From: Actinomyces gerencseriae DSM 6844
GTDB lineage: Bacteria; Actinomycetota; Actinomycetes; Actinomycetales; Actinomycetaceae
Assembly: GCF_000429265.1 (NCBI RefSeq)
Contig: NZ_AUBN01000009.1
Span: 62,001 to 126,000 of the forward strand
DNA: 64,000 nt
Direction: 5' to 3'
Position numbers and translations under genes: made by a program. The notes below the pieces were generated by a model. It worked only from the letters and a program-made list of their open reading frames with translations. It was not told where the DNA came from and made no database searches. Below, in pieces: positions 1-8,143 of the stretch. The first letter of the stretch is position 1; each line of letters starts with the position of its first letter.

Positions 1-327
1 GAGTACATGTTCTTCGGCATCATCGCCTGCGTCCTCATCGTGACGATCCCGGCGGGGATCGCCTCCTTCCGCATCGCCGGCTATGCCCTGTGGCCCTTCG
101 GGCGCACCGTCGTCGCCAGGCCTGACGCCGGCGCCATGAGCGGACTCGGCAACCTCATCTGGTTCCTCGTCGCCGGCGTCTGGTTGGCGATCGGCCATCT
201 GACGACGGCCGTCGCTCAGGCCGTCACCATCGTCGGGATTCCTCTGGCGATCGCCAACGTCAAGATGATCCCCGTGACCTGCTTCCCGTTCGGCAAGGAG
301 ATCGCGCCCGGCGGCGACTTCGTCTGA
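1..327 (+). CDS. YccF domain-containing membrane protein (5' end missing)
   Basis: The reading frame is open from base 1 and ends with TGA at 325-327, so the start lies outside the window. The 108 visible residues contain two hydrophobic segments and the YccF-type phrases GNLIWFLVAGVWLAIGHL and VTIVGIPLAIANVKM. YccF proteins are small inner-membrane proteins of unknown function, and the length fits the family once a short N-terminus is added. An ATG at position 7 is in frame but falls inside the first hydrophobic segment, so it is unlikely to be the true start. No partner gene is visible. Confidence 0.7.
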   Translation, partial: EYMFFGIIACVLIVTIPAGIASFRIAGYALWPFGRTVVARPDAGAMSGLGNLIWFLVAGVWLAIGHLTTAVAQAVTIVGIPLAIANVKMIPVTCFPFGKEIAPGGDFV

Positions 328-819
328 CGCTCTCCGAGGCGTGCGGCGCGGGAGAGGAGCGTCGCCCGCGGTGAGAGCCTCGGGCGCGGATCACCGTCTC
401 ATGCGGCACGCCCGCGTCGTCGAGCGCTCCGCTCGCCGGGATCGCGCCCCGCGGGCGCCTCCCGCTCCTCTTGCTCGGGTCATCGACTCCGCTCGCCCGC
501 GCGCATCGGGCGGGATCCGTCCTCGGGCCGAGATGCGCCCCCGCCGGATCCGGTGCGGGGCGTGACGGGCCGCGACGAGGCCCGCCGTCATCCACAAGGG
601 CCGGGCGCTGCGCGGAGTCGAAGGTGATGAGCGCGCAGGACGCCCCCGAGGTCGCCACAGCGCTGGTCGCCAGAGCCGCCAGCCCGTCGTCGTCGGGGCG
701 GGCGATTCCGAACCGGGGGAGGGGCTCGCAGGATCCGGGGAGGCGGCCGGTGAGGTGGAGCCATCAGGAGTGCCGGCCGCGTGCGGAAGGCTATATCGAT
801 CGGCCGTGCGGGCTTCGAT
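328..819. other. gene-free stretch of about 490 bases
   Basis: Between the YccF stop and the mmuM promoter there are open frames on both strands, but their translations are Arg/Pro/Ala/Ser-rich with no recognisable motif, and none has a convincing start. I see no tRNA, riboswitch or strong hairpin here. Confidence 0.5.
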
Positions 820-825
820 TAGCGT
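820..825 (+). promoter_or_regulatory. -10 element for leaderless mmuM
   Basis: TAGCGT ends 7 bases before the mmuM ATG at 832 and no Shine-Dalgarno sequence intervenes. This is the actinobacterial leaderless arrangement, repeated at many genes in this window. Confidence 0.5.
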
Positions 826-831
826 GTCGCC

Positions 832-1809
832 ATGCGAACCCATCCGGCTTCCCCGGTCCCGCTCGGGTCGCCGCTCCACCGGCCCGGCCTGCCCGAGCTG
901 ATGGAGCGCGGCCCCGTGGTCCTGGACGGCGCCATGGGCACTGAGCTCGACGCCAGGGGGGTCGACACGGCGCATGAGCTGTGGTCCGCCCGTGCCCTGA
1001 CCGAGGCTCCCGAGACCGTCACCGCCATCCACGCGGACTACCTCGATGCCGGTGCTCGCGTCATCTGCGCGAACTCGTATCAGGCCACCCTTCCCGCTCT
1101 CGCACGAACCGGGCTCGCCGAGGAGGAGGCCCGTGCCGTTATCGCCGCCTCCGCGCGACTGGCCCTCGACGCCCGCGACCGGCACGTGGGTCCGCGCCCT
1201 CGGGACGCCGTTCTGGTAGCGGGAAGCATCGGCCCCTACGGCGCGTACCTGGCGGATGGGTCGGAGTACACCGGTGCCTACACCACCGGTGCGGACGACT
1301 TCGAGGAGGTCCATCTCCCGCGCCTCGGGATCCTGGCGGAGGAGGGGCTGCGGCTCTTCGCGATCGAGACCCAGCCGCACTTGGGAGAGACCCGCTGGCT
1401 CGTCGAGCGGCTTCGGCGCATCGCCATCGATGCCGAGTGCTGGGTGTCGTTCCAGGTCCGCCCCGACGGCGCGCAGCTGGCCGACGGAACTCCGCTCACC
1501 GAGGCCGCCGCCTGGGCGGATACCGAGGACGCCATCGTCGCCGTCGGTGTGAACTGCGTGGCTCCTGCGGTCGTGGACCGCGCCCTGCCCATGCTGCGCG
1601 CGGTGACGGGCAAACCCCTCGTCGCCTATCCCAACTCCGGGGACGCCTACGATCCGATCACCAAGACCTGGTGCAGAGCTCGCGGGAGGGAGCGGTTCGC
1701 GGACGCGGTCCCCGCGTGGCTGGATGCCGGCGTGCGGCTCATCGGCGGTTGCTGCGGCACCGCCCCGATGGATACGGCCGCGCTGCACAGCCTCGTCACT
1801 CGTCGGTGA
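832..1809 (+). CDS. mmuM: homocysteine S-methyltransferase
   Basis: This 325-residue protein belongs to the betaine-homocysteine/homocysteine S-methyltransferase family. It transfers a methyl group from S-methylmethionine or S-adenosylmethionine to homocysteine, forming methionine in the cytoplasm. The N-terminal glycine-rich DGAMGTELDARG segment (about residue 30), the VNC zinc-ligand motif in the middle and the C-terminal GGCCGT double-cysteine motif are all present, which completes the three-cysteine zinc site. The ATG at 832 sits 7 bases after a -10 hexamer. The gene appears to be a single unit, because the PadR gene downstream has its own operators. Methyl-donor preference cannot be read from the sequence. 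Confidence 0.87.
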   Translation: MRTHPASPVPLGSPLHRPGLPELMERGPVVLDGAMGTELDARGVDTAHELWSARALTEAPETVTAIHADYLDAGARVICANSYQATLPALARTGLAEEEARAVIAASARLALDARDRHVGPRPRDAVLVAGSIGPYGAYLADGSEYTGAYTTGADDFEEVHLPRLGILAEEGLRLFAIETQPHLGETRWLVERLRRIAIDAECWVSFQVRPDGAQLADGTPLTEAAAWADTEDAIVAVGVNCVAPAVVDRALPMLRAVTGKPLVAYPNSGDAYDPITKTWCRARGRERFADAVPAWLDAGVRLIGGCCGTAPMDTAALHSLVTRR

Positions 1810-1824
1810 GGACGGGACTTCCGC

Positions 1825-1842
1825 TACTCCGGCACTGGAGTA
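1825..1842. promoter_or_regulatory. upstream PadR-type operator
   Basis: The inverted repeat TACTC-N8-GAGTA is repeated 23 bp downstream with the same arms and the same 8-base spacing. The spacing resembles the known PadR target ATGT-N8-ACAT, so this is probably a second, weaker operator for the adjacent PadR gene. Confidence 0.55.
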
Positions 1843-1845
1843 TTG

Positions 1846-1867
1846 GTTACTCTAGCGCTAGAGTAAC
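1846..1867. promoter_or_regulatory. 22-bp perfect palindrome, operator over the padR-type promoter
   Basis: Two 11-base arms, GTTACTCTAGC and its exact complement, meet with no spacer and include TACTC-N8-GAGTA. The -10-like hexamer TAGAGT (1859-1864) lies inside the right arm, 8 bases before the ATG of the PadR gene. Binding here would therefore block the gene's own leaderless promoter. Autoregulation is inferred. Confidence 0.7.
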
Positions 1868-1871
1868 GGAC

Positions 1872-2444
1872 ATGACCTCCGACTCCGACGTCGTCCTCCT
1901 CTCCCTGCTGGCCGAGCAGCCGCGCCACGGCTACGACCTCGACCGGATCATCGAGCAGCGCGGATACCGGCAGTGGACCTCCCTGGCGTCCTCGTCCGTG
2001 TACTACGTTCTGGGCCGCCTCGCCGACCGCGGGCTCATCGAACCGGTCGGTGGGACCGAGGGCAGGCGCACCGTCTTCCGCGTGACGCGGACCGGACGCC
2101 GTGAGCTCGGCGAGGCCGCCGGCCGGCGTCTCGCCGTTCCGACCAGTTCCCACGCGGGCGCTCTTCCGGCGCTCGGCGCCTACGCACGGCTGGATGACCC
2201 CGAGTTGCTCGCGGTACTCGCGCGCAGGGCCGTGGCGCTCGAGGAGCGGATCGAGGCCCTGCGCCGTATGCGACAGAGCGACCGGGAGGAGCACGCCCGT
2301 GCCATCGCCGCCCACGAGCTCCTGCGTCATGAGGCGGATCTGGTGTGGACGCGCTCCCTCCTGGAGGGGTCGATCGACGATGCGACCCGGGCGGACGTCG
2401 CGGTGCGCGACAACCGCGAGAACTCAAGAAACGAGAGGACATAG
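1872..2444 (+). CDS. PadR family transcriptional regulator
   Basis: The 190-residue protein has a PadR winged-helix domain in the first 80 residues, with the typical LLSLLAEQPRHGYDL, SSVYYVLGRLADRGLI and TEGRRTVFRVT segments. A helical C-terminal dimerisation part of the PadR subfamily-2 kind follows, including an ERIEALRRMRQSDREEH helix. The ATG at 1872 lies 4 bases after a 22-bp palindrome and has no Shine-Dalgarno sequence, so translation is probably leaderless. The next gene begins 8 bases after the stop and encodes a ligand-binding-like protein. The pair is most likely an autoregulated, small-molecule-responsive unit. The inducer is unknown. Confidence 0.88.
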   Translation: MTSDSDVVLLSLLAEQPRHGYDLDRIIEQRGYRQWTSLASSSVYYVLGRLADRGLIEPVGGTEGRRTVFRVTRTGRRELGEAAGRRLAVPTSSHAGALPALGAYARLDDPELLAVLARRAVALEERIEALRRMRQSDREEHARAIAAHELLRHEADLVWTRSLLEGSIDDATRADVAVRDNRENSRNERT

Positions 2445-2452
2445 AAGACATC

Positions 2453-3070
2453 ATGAGGATTGATCTCAAGAAGGATCGCAAGGACCTGTACCAACCGGGA
2501 ACGAAGGACTTCACCGAGGTCGACGTCCCGGAGATGCTCTATCTGGCCATCGACGGGCACGGCGACCCCAACACGTCGGCCGCCTACGCGACGGCCATTC
2601 AGGCCCTGTACGCGGGCGCCTACGCGATCCGCGCGGCTCTCGGAGCGCGCACCGGTGACGACTTCGTCGTCGGCCCTCTCGAAGGGCTGTGGACGAGCCC
2701 CGACAACTCCGTCTTCGCCGCTCGGGACAAGGACGCCTGGGACTGGACCATGATGATCCCGCTGCCCGACGCCGTCTCCTCCCAGGACGTCGCGGACGGC
2801 CTTGAGAGGGGAGCTCGCAAGAAGCCCGGTCTGCCCATCTCGACCCTCAGAGCCCTCCCGCTCGTCGAGGGCCGGTCGCTGCAGATCCTCCACGTCGGCA
2901 CCTACGACGACGAGGCCGCCACCCTGGCGCGTCTCCATGACGAGGTCATGCCCGAGCGCGGGCTGACCTTCAACGGGCCTCACCACGAGATCTATCTCAG
3001 CGACCCGAGGCGGGTGGCTCCGGAGAGGATGAGAACTGTTCTGCGTCAGCCGGTCAGGCCCGTGGGCTGA
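2453..3070 (+). CDS. GyrI-like small-molecule-binding domain protein
   Basis: This 205-residue protein has the features of stand-alone GyrI-like proteins: an N-terminal DLYQPGTKDFTEVDVPEMLYL stretch, a central YAIRAALGARTGDDFVVGPLEGLW segment and a late EIYLSDPRRVAPERM motif. The family folds as the effector domain of MerR/AraC regulators but lacks a DNA-binding domain. Members bind, and sometimes hydrolyse, amphipathic drug-like compounds. It starts 8 bases after the PadR stop with GAGAGGAC upstream, so it is co-transcribed and probably shares the PadR inducer. No transporter follows. Specific ligand unknown. Confidence 0.75.
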   Translation: MRIDLKKDRKDLYQPGTKDFTEVDVPEMLYLAIDGHGDPNTSAAYATAIQALYAGAYAIRAALGARTGDDFVVGPLEGLWTSPDNSVFAARDKDAWDWTMMIPLPDAVSSQDVADGLERGARKKPGLPISTLRALPLVEGRSLQILHVGTYDDEAATLARLHDEVMPERGLTFNGPHHEIYLSDPRRVAPERMRTVLRQPVRPVG

Positions 3071-3143
3071 GCCGCTCTGGTCCGAGTCGTGCGCGATGCT
3101 CGGAGCCGCAGGAGGGGCGGGTCTCTTTCCCGTGCTCAGCGGC

Positions 3144-3168
3144 GGCGTCGGGTGCCCGGCCCGACGCC
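3144..3168. terminator. bidirectional terminator hairpin
   Basis: A perfect 9-bp stem (GGCGTCGGG with its complement) and a 7-base loop lie between the convergent ends of the GyrI-like gene and the helicase gene. There is no T-run, as is common in high-G+C genomes. Confidence 0.55.
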
Positions 3169-3187
3169 ACGGGAGGCTCCATCCGAC

Positions 3188-5929
3188 TCAGCCCTGCGGG
3201 CCCGCGGACAGCATGTGCACCACGGCCTCGTTCTCCCGGTCGCACTCGGCCAGATCCACCAGAGCCGTCAGCCGCCAGTCGTGATCCCCGTCGGGGTCGT
3301 CGAGGACCTGAGTGGCGAGCCAGACCCGTCGCCCGGAGGCCTCCAGGGCCTCGCGCAGCCGCTCGGAGACGCCGGCTGCCGCCAGCGCGATGTCATCCGG
3401 GGCCTCGTCCAGAGGCGCCAGGGCCACTGCCCGGGCGGCGGTGTCGGTGCCGATCCAGTCGTGCTCGTCCCAGTATCGGGCGAGCACGTCGTCCCAGCGC
3501 GCCTCGCCCCAGCCGGAGGAGCCGTCCAGTCGCCCCAGGCCCTCGACGTCGTCGCGGGCCATGAGCTCGACGCGCCGGAACATGTCACGGCGAACCGCGA
3601 CCCGGAAGGCGTGGAGATTTCGGGTGAAGGCGACCCCTCCGTCGGCGTCGGCCCCGAATGCGCGCTCGACGCCCGCCGGGCCCCCTGAGCCCATCGAGTC
3701 GTCCGCCTCCAGGCGGTTGCCCGCCATCAGGTCGGCGGCCTCCTCGGTCCGACCGGACTGCGCTGCTCCCAGGGCCTCCCACTCGTCCAGCAGCGAGGAG
3801 TCGACGGCGCGCACCAGGGCGCCGAGCCAGTCGATGAGCTCGTCGACCTCGGACGTGCGGTGCTCCTCGGGGACGACTTGGCGCAGAGCCCTGTAGGCGT
3901 CGGTGAGATACCGCAGCACGACGCCCTCGGATCGGCCCAGTTCGTAGCGGGAGATGAGGTCGGAGAAGGTCATGGCGTTCTCCACCATGTCCCGCACCAC
4001 TGACTTCGGACTCAGTTCGTACTCCGCGATCCACGGGTTCGCTTGCTTGTAGGTTTCTAACGCCGGTGTCAGCAGCTCGCCCAGAGGTTGCGGCCAGGTG
4101 ATCTCCTCCAGGGCCTCCATGCGCTCGTCGTAGTCGAGCCCCTCGGCCTTCATGGCTGCGATGGCCTCTCCGCGAGCGGCTCGCTGCTGGGCGTACAGCA
4201 GGGGACGCGGGTCATCGAGCGTGGCCTCCACCACGGAGACGACGTCGAGCGTGTGCTCTGGGGACTCCACGTTCAGCAGGTCCATGGCCGCCAGGGCGAA
4301 GGGGGCCAGCGGTTGATTGAGGGCGAAGTCGCCGGGCAGGTCGATGGCCAGGCGCAGGCGCGGACGCCCGTCCGCAGCGGCCCGGGCGCTCGAGACGTGC
4401 TCGAGGACCCCGGCGGTGCGCAGCGACTGATAGATTTTGACGGCGCGCCGCACATGCCTGCGCCGCTCGGCCTCGCTGTCGTGGACGCGGGAGAGCAGCT
4501 CGGCCATGGCGGCCACCGGGTCGCCGTCGCGCTCCATGAGATTCAGGACCATGGTCGTGCTGACTCGGAACTGGCTGGTGAGGGTCTCCGGGGTGGCGTC
4601 GCGCAGCCGCTCGAATGTCCTGTCCGTCCAGTTGACACGGCCTTCGGGGGCCTTCTTGCGCACGATCCGGCGGCGCTTGCGCTCATCATCGCCCGCCCTG
4701 GCCAGGGCCTTGGCATTCTCGATGACGTGCTCGGGGGCCTGGACGACGACGTAGCCGCGCGTGTCGAAGCCGGCCCGCCCGGCCCTGCCGGCGATCTGAT
4801 GGAACTCGCGGGCGGTGAGATGGCGCTCCTTGGTGCCGTCGAACTTGACCAGGCTGGTGAGCACCACTGAGCGTATCGGAACATTGATGCCCACCCCGAG
4901 GGTGTCGGTGCCGCAGATCACCGATAGGAGGCCGAGCCGCGCCAGCCTCTCGACGAGCCTGCGGTAGCGGGGCAGCATACCGGCGTGATGGACGCCGACG
5001 CCGCCTCGCAGCAGTCGCGACAGGGTGGCCCCGAAGCCTCCGCCGAAGCGGAAGCCGCCGATCGCCGCGGTGAGCTCGGCCTTGCGCGCCCTGGCGCCGA
5101 GATCAACGCTCAGCAGCGAGGTCGCGCGCTCGATCGCCTCCTTCTGGGAGAAATGGACGACGTAGACCGGCGCCCTGCCCTGCTGCACGAGGCGCTGGAG
5201 GAGCTCGCCGATGGGCTCGACGGCGTACTCCATCTCCAGGGGGACGGGGCGCACGGCGTCGTCGACGACGGCGACATCGCGACCAGTGCGCGCCTTCATA
5301 TCGGCGGCGAGGAAGGACACATCGCCCAGGGTCGCCGACATGAGCACCATCTGCGCCTGGGGGAGTTCCAGGAGGGGCACTTGCCAGGCCCAGCCCCGCT
5401 GCGGGTCGGCGTAGTAGTGGAACTCGTCCATGACGACGCTGTCCACATCCATCGCCTCGCCCTCGCGCAGCGACTGGTTGGCCAGGATCTCGGCGGTGCA
5501 GCAGACGACGGGCGCGGAGGCGTTGATGGAGGTGTCCCCGGTGACCATGCCGACGTTGTCCGCGCCGAACAGACGCACCAGTTCGAAGAACTTCTCGCTG
5601 ACCAGGGCCTTGAGCGGGGCGGTGTAGTAGGAACGGCCGCCACGAGCGAGGCTCGCCGTATGGGCCGCGAGCGCGATCATGGACTTGCCCGAGCCCGTGG
5701 GTGTGGCGGCGATGACGTGGCGGTCGGAGAGGATCTCGCCGAGGGCCTCATCCTGGTGGGGGTAGAGGGGGCGGCCGGTGGACTCGGCCCACTCGGAGAA
5801 GGCGAGGTAGACCTCTTCGGGCTCGGGCACGCGCCCGGGGTCCTCAGCGGGTATGAGGGAGTCCAGGAGCGCGTTGAGCGCGGGTGTCGGTCGGGAGGCG
5901 ACTGCTCCCGAGGGCGCGGCGGAGGACAT
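3188..5929 (-). CDS. DEAD/DEAH-box superfamily II helicase with C-terminal DUF3516
   Basis: The 913-residue protein carries a full SF2 helicase core: motif I ATPTGSGKS at residues 75-83, motif II DEFH at 168-171, motif III SATLG about 30 residues later, and motif VI HQIAGRAGRAGFDTRG. The second half is the long alpha-helical DUF3516 region found in actinobacterial members of this family. The layout resembles Ski2/Mtr4-type RNA helicases, but the substrate is not established. The start at 5929 gives an N-terminus just before the Q-like region (PLYPHQ). It is transcribed alone, convergent with the GyrI-like gene and divergent from the oleate hydratase gene. Confidence 0.85.
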   Translation of the reverse strand: MSSAAPSGAVASRPTPALNALLDSLIPAEDPGRVPEPEEVYLAFSEWAESTGRPLYPHQDEALGEILSDRHVIAATPTGSGKSMIALAAHTASLARGGRSYYTAPLKALVSEKFFELVRLFGADNVGMVTGDTSINASAPVVCCTAEILANQSLREGEAMDVDSVVMDEFHYYADPQRGWAWQVPLLELPQAQMVLMSATLGDVSFLAADMKARTGRDVAVVDDAVRPVPLEMEYAVEPIGELLQRLVQQGRAPVYVVHFSQKEAIERATSLLSVDLGARARKAELTAAIGGFRFGGGFGATLSRLLRGGVGVHHAGMLPRYRRLVERLARLGLLSVICGTDTLGVGINVPIRSVVLTSLVKFDGTKERHLTAREFHQIAGRAGRAGFDTRGYVVVQAPEHVIENAKALARAGDDERKRRRIVRKKAPEGRVNWTDRTFERLRDATPETLTSQFRVSTTMVLNLMERDGDPVAAMAELLSRVHDSEAERRRHVRRAVKIYQSLRTAGVLEHVSSARAAADGRPRLRLAIDLPGDFALNQPLAPFALAAMDLLNVESPEHTLDVVSVVEATLDDPRPLLYAQQRAARGEAIAAMKAEGLDYDERMEALEEITWPQPLGELLTPALETYKQANPWIAEYELSPKSVVRDMVENAMTFSDLISRYELGRSEGVVLRYLTDAYRALRQVVPEEHRTSEVDELIDWLGALVRAVDSSLLDEWEALGAAQSGRTEEAADLMAGNRLEADDSMGSGGPAGVERAFGADADGGVAFTRNLHAFRVAVRRDMFRRVELMARDDVEGLGRLDGSSGWGEARWDDVLARYWDEHDWIGTDTAARAVALAPLDEAPDDIALAAAGVSERLREALEASGRRVWLATQVLDDPDGDHDWRLTALVDLAECDRENEAVVHMLSAGPQG

Positions 5930-6008
5930 GCCCGCATGGTCTCACGCCCGACCGCCTTCCCACCGGTCGGGCGGACGCGCCTGTCCGAACCTCTCTCCGC
6001 GCCGGGCC

Positions 6009-6062
6009 GAACCGATCTGGACACGGAGCTCGACCGAACTCGCTGCGGAACTGAACCGATCT
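6009..6062. repeat. direct repeat GAACCGATCT x2 in the ohyA upstream region
   Basis: GAACCGATCT occurs at 6009-6018 and 6053-6062, 44 bp apart (about four helical turns), in the divergent region between the helicase and oleate hydratase genes. It may be a pair of regulator half-sites. No regulator is assigned. Confidence 0.35.
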
Positions 6063-6223
6063 CGGCGGTGCGACGGGTGGGACGCCCACGGGTTCCCAGA
6101 GAGTACCGGCCCGCGGGCCTACAGTGGTGGCGCCCGCACCGGCCGACCGTCGCCGCGCCGGCGTTCACGGACGCAGTCGATCCAGCCGCTTCTTCCAGTA
6201 CCCGGCTGCTCCAGGAGGAGACC

Positions 6224-8011
6224 ATGACCAGCACCGAACGCAACCGCCAGCGGACCCGCCCCGTCTCGCCCGACGGCAACCCCTTCGTCCACAACGACCT
6301 CGGCCTGTACACCCACAACCACCCCACCCCACCGGCCGATGTCGATGAGCGCAGGGCCTACCTCGTCGGCTCGGGCATCGGCGCCCTGCTCGCCGCCGCC
6401 TTCCTCATCCGAGATGGGCGCATGCCCGGGGGCAACATCACCATCCTCGAGCAACTCGCGGTCCCCGGTGGCTCCTTCGACGGCGCCGGGGACACCGAAC
6501 GGGGCTTCGTCGCCCGCGGCGGACGGGAGATGGGCCAGCACTTCGAGTGCTTCTGGGACATCATGCGCGAGATCCCCGCTCTGGAGATGCCGTCGCCCTA
6601 CACCGTGCTCGACGAGTTCCGCACCGTCAACGAGAACGACCCCAATATCGATCCCTGTCGCGTCATCCACCATCGCGGGCGGCGGCGGGACACCTACAAG
6701 ATGGGCCTCAACAACAAGGGGCGGCGCGCCGTTCTCAAGCTCCTCATGGCCAAGGAGGAGGCTACGTACGGGCTCGCCATCGAGGACTGGTTCGACGCCG
6801 ACTTCCTCGCCTCGAACTTCTACACGCTGTTCAAGACGATGTTCGCCTTCCAGCAGTACGAGTCGCTGACCGAGATGAAGCGCTACATGCACCGCTTCCT
6901 CCAGTACTTCCCCGGCTTCTCCGACCTGTCCTGCCTGCGCTTCTCCCGCTACAACCAGTTCGAGTCGTTCATCGTGCCGTTGACCGACTGGCTGAGGGAG
7001 CGCGGTGTCGTCTTCCGCTACGACACGTGCGTGGACGACCTGGAGATGCTCATCACCTCCGGGCGCAAGGTCGTCACCGCCATCCGCCTCCACCGCGGAG
7101 ACGGCCAGGAGGAGCGGATCGACGTCGGCGAACGGGACCTGGTCCTGGCCACCATCGGCTCGTGCACCGAGTCCACCGGTTACGGGGACATGGACACCGT
7201 CCCGCCCTTCCACACCGACCGGCCCGGCGGCGCCTGGACCCTGTGGCGCAACCTCGCCAGGAAGTCCGCCGTCTTCGGCCGCCCCGATGTCTTCTGCTCC
7301 GATCCGCGCAAGACCGTGTGGGAATCCGCCTCCTTCAGCTTCATCGGCGCCGATCACCCCTTCCTGGGCAGGATCCGCGAGCTGACCGGCAACGACCCCC
7401 TGTCCGGGCGCACGGTCACCGGCGGGATCATTACCGCTGAGGACTCCGGCTGGTGCCTGTCGCTGACCATGAACCGCCAGCCCCAGTTCCGCGCCCAACC
7501 GGCCGACTGGGGCGTGGCCTGGGCCTACGGCCTGTACCCGCACGCCCCGGGCGACTGCGTGCGCAAGCCCATGATCGAGTGCACCGGTGAGGAGGTTCTC
7601 AAGGAGTACTGCTACCATTTCGGTCTCATCGACCAGTTCGAGCGGATCAAGGAGCGCACCAAGGTCCGGCTGGCCACCATGCCCTACATCACCTCCTTCT
7701 TCATGCCGCGACGCGCCGGCGACCGCCCCGAGGTCATCCCCGACGGATGCGTCAACCTCGGCCTGATCGGCCAGTTCGTCGAAACGCCCGACGACTGCGT
7801 GTTCACCACCGAGGGCTCGGCGCGCACCGCCATGATGGCCGTCTACGGGCTGCTCGACCTGGATCGCGACGTCCCCCCGATCTGGCCCGCCCAGTACGAC
7901 GTGCGCGCCCTGCTGGCGGCCGCCAAGACCATGAACGACGGGCGCCTTCCCGGGGAGAAGATGCTGACCCGCTTCCTGCGGGGCACCTACTACGAGGACA
8001 TCCTGCCCTGA
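6224..8011 (+). CDS. ohyA: oleate hydratase (fatty acid double-bond hydratase)
   Basis: This 595-residue flavoprotein matches the MCRA/oleate hydratase family, which adds water to the cis-9 double bond of oleic and related acids to give 10-hydroxy fatty acids. The family is FAD-dependent, membrane-associated and often detoxifies host unsaturated fatty acids. The N-terminal AYLVGSGIGALLAAAFLIRDG dinucleotide-binding fold, the FVARGGREMGQHFECFWD segment and the C-terminal GQFVETPDDCVFTTEGSART segment are characteristic. The ATG at 6224 follows a strong AGGAGGAG Shine-Dalgarno sequence. A larger open frame extends upstream to 4985 but that part is the antisense of the helicase. A hairpin follows the stop directly, so the gene is probably monocistronic. 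Confidence 0.92.
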   Translation: MTSTERNRQRTRPVSPDGNPFVHNDLGLYTHNHPTPPADVDERRAYLVGSGIGALLAAAFLIRDGRMPGGNITILEQLAVPGGSFDGAGDTERGFVARGGREMGQHFECFWDIMREIPALEMPSPYTVLDEFRTVNENDPNIDPCRVIHHRGRRRDTYKMGLNNKGRRAVLKLLMAKEEATYGLAIEDWFDADFLASNFYTLFKTMFAFQQYESLTEMKRYMHRFLQYFPGFSDLSCLRFSRYNQFESFIVPLTDWLRERGVVFRYDTCVDDLEMLITSGRKVVTAIRLHRGDGQEERIDVGERDLVLATIGSCTESTGYGDMDTVPPFHTDRPGGAWTLWRNLARKSAVFGRPDVFCSDPRKTVWESASFSFIGADHPFLGRIRELTGNDPLSGRTVTGGIITAEDSGWCLSLTMNRQPQFRAQPADWGVAWAYGLYPHAPGDCVRKPMIECTGEEVLKEYCYHFGLIDQFERIKERTKVRLATMPYITSFFMPRRAGDRPEVIPDGCVNLGLIGQFVETPDDCVFTTEGSARTAMMAVYGLLDLDRDVPPIWPAQYDVRALLAAAKTMNDGRLPGEKMLTRFLRGTYYEDILP

Positions 8012-8017
8012 CCGCGG

Positions 8018-8043
8018 CGGTGGTCGTCGGGACGGGACCACCG
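8018..8043 (+). terminator. terminator hairpin after ohyA
   Basis: An 8-bp perfect stem (CGGTGGTC with its complement) and a 10-base loop begin 7 bases after the oleate hydratase stop codon. There is no T-run. Confidence 0.55.
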
Positions 8044-8095
8044 GGGAGGGCGTTCTGACATGAGGTCTCTTCAGGAGGGGCGGGCGCCAAGTATG

Positions 8096-8122
8096 AGACG
8101 ATTCCGCGCGTTCGCATCGTCT
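8096..8122. promoter_or_regulatory. inverted repeat upstream of the first AGCS gene
   Basis: AGACGAT and its exact complement are separated by 13 bases and end 22 bases before the ATG at 8144. A TATGAG hexamer (8092-8097) overlaps the left arm. It could be an operator or an RNA hairpin in the leader. I did not find glycine-riboswitch signature sequences here. Confidence 0.4.
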
Positions 8123-8143
8123 TGAGCGCAAAGGTCCCCTTCA

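Noticed and set aside
471-944. Possible gene in the 328-831 gap
   Set aside because: The frame is Arg/Pro/Ser/Ala-rich, overlaps the start of mmuM and has no ribosome-binding site or family-like segment.
8012-8143. Glycine riboswitch upstream of the AGCS array
   Set aside because: Such riboswitches often precede AGCS genes, but I could not find the conserved aptamer core; only a simple inverted repeat is present.
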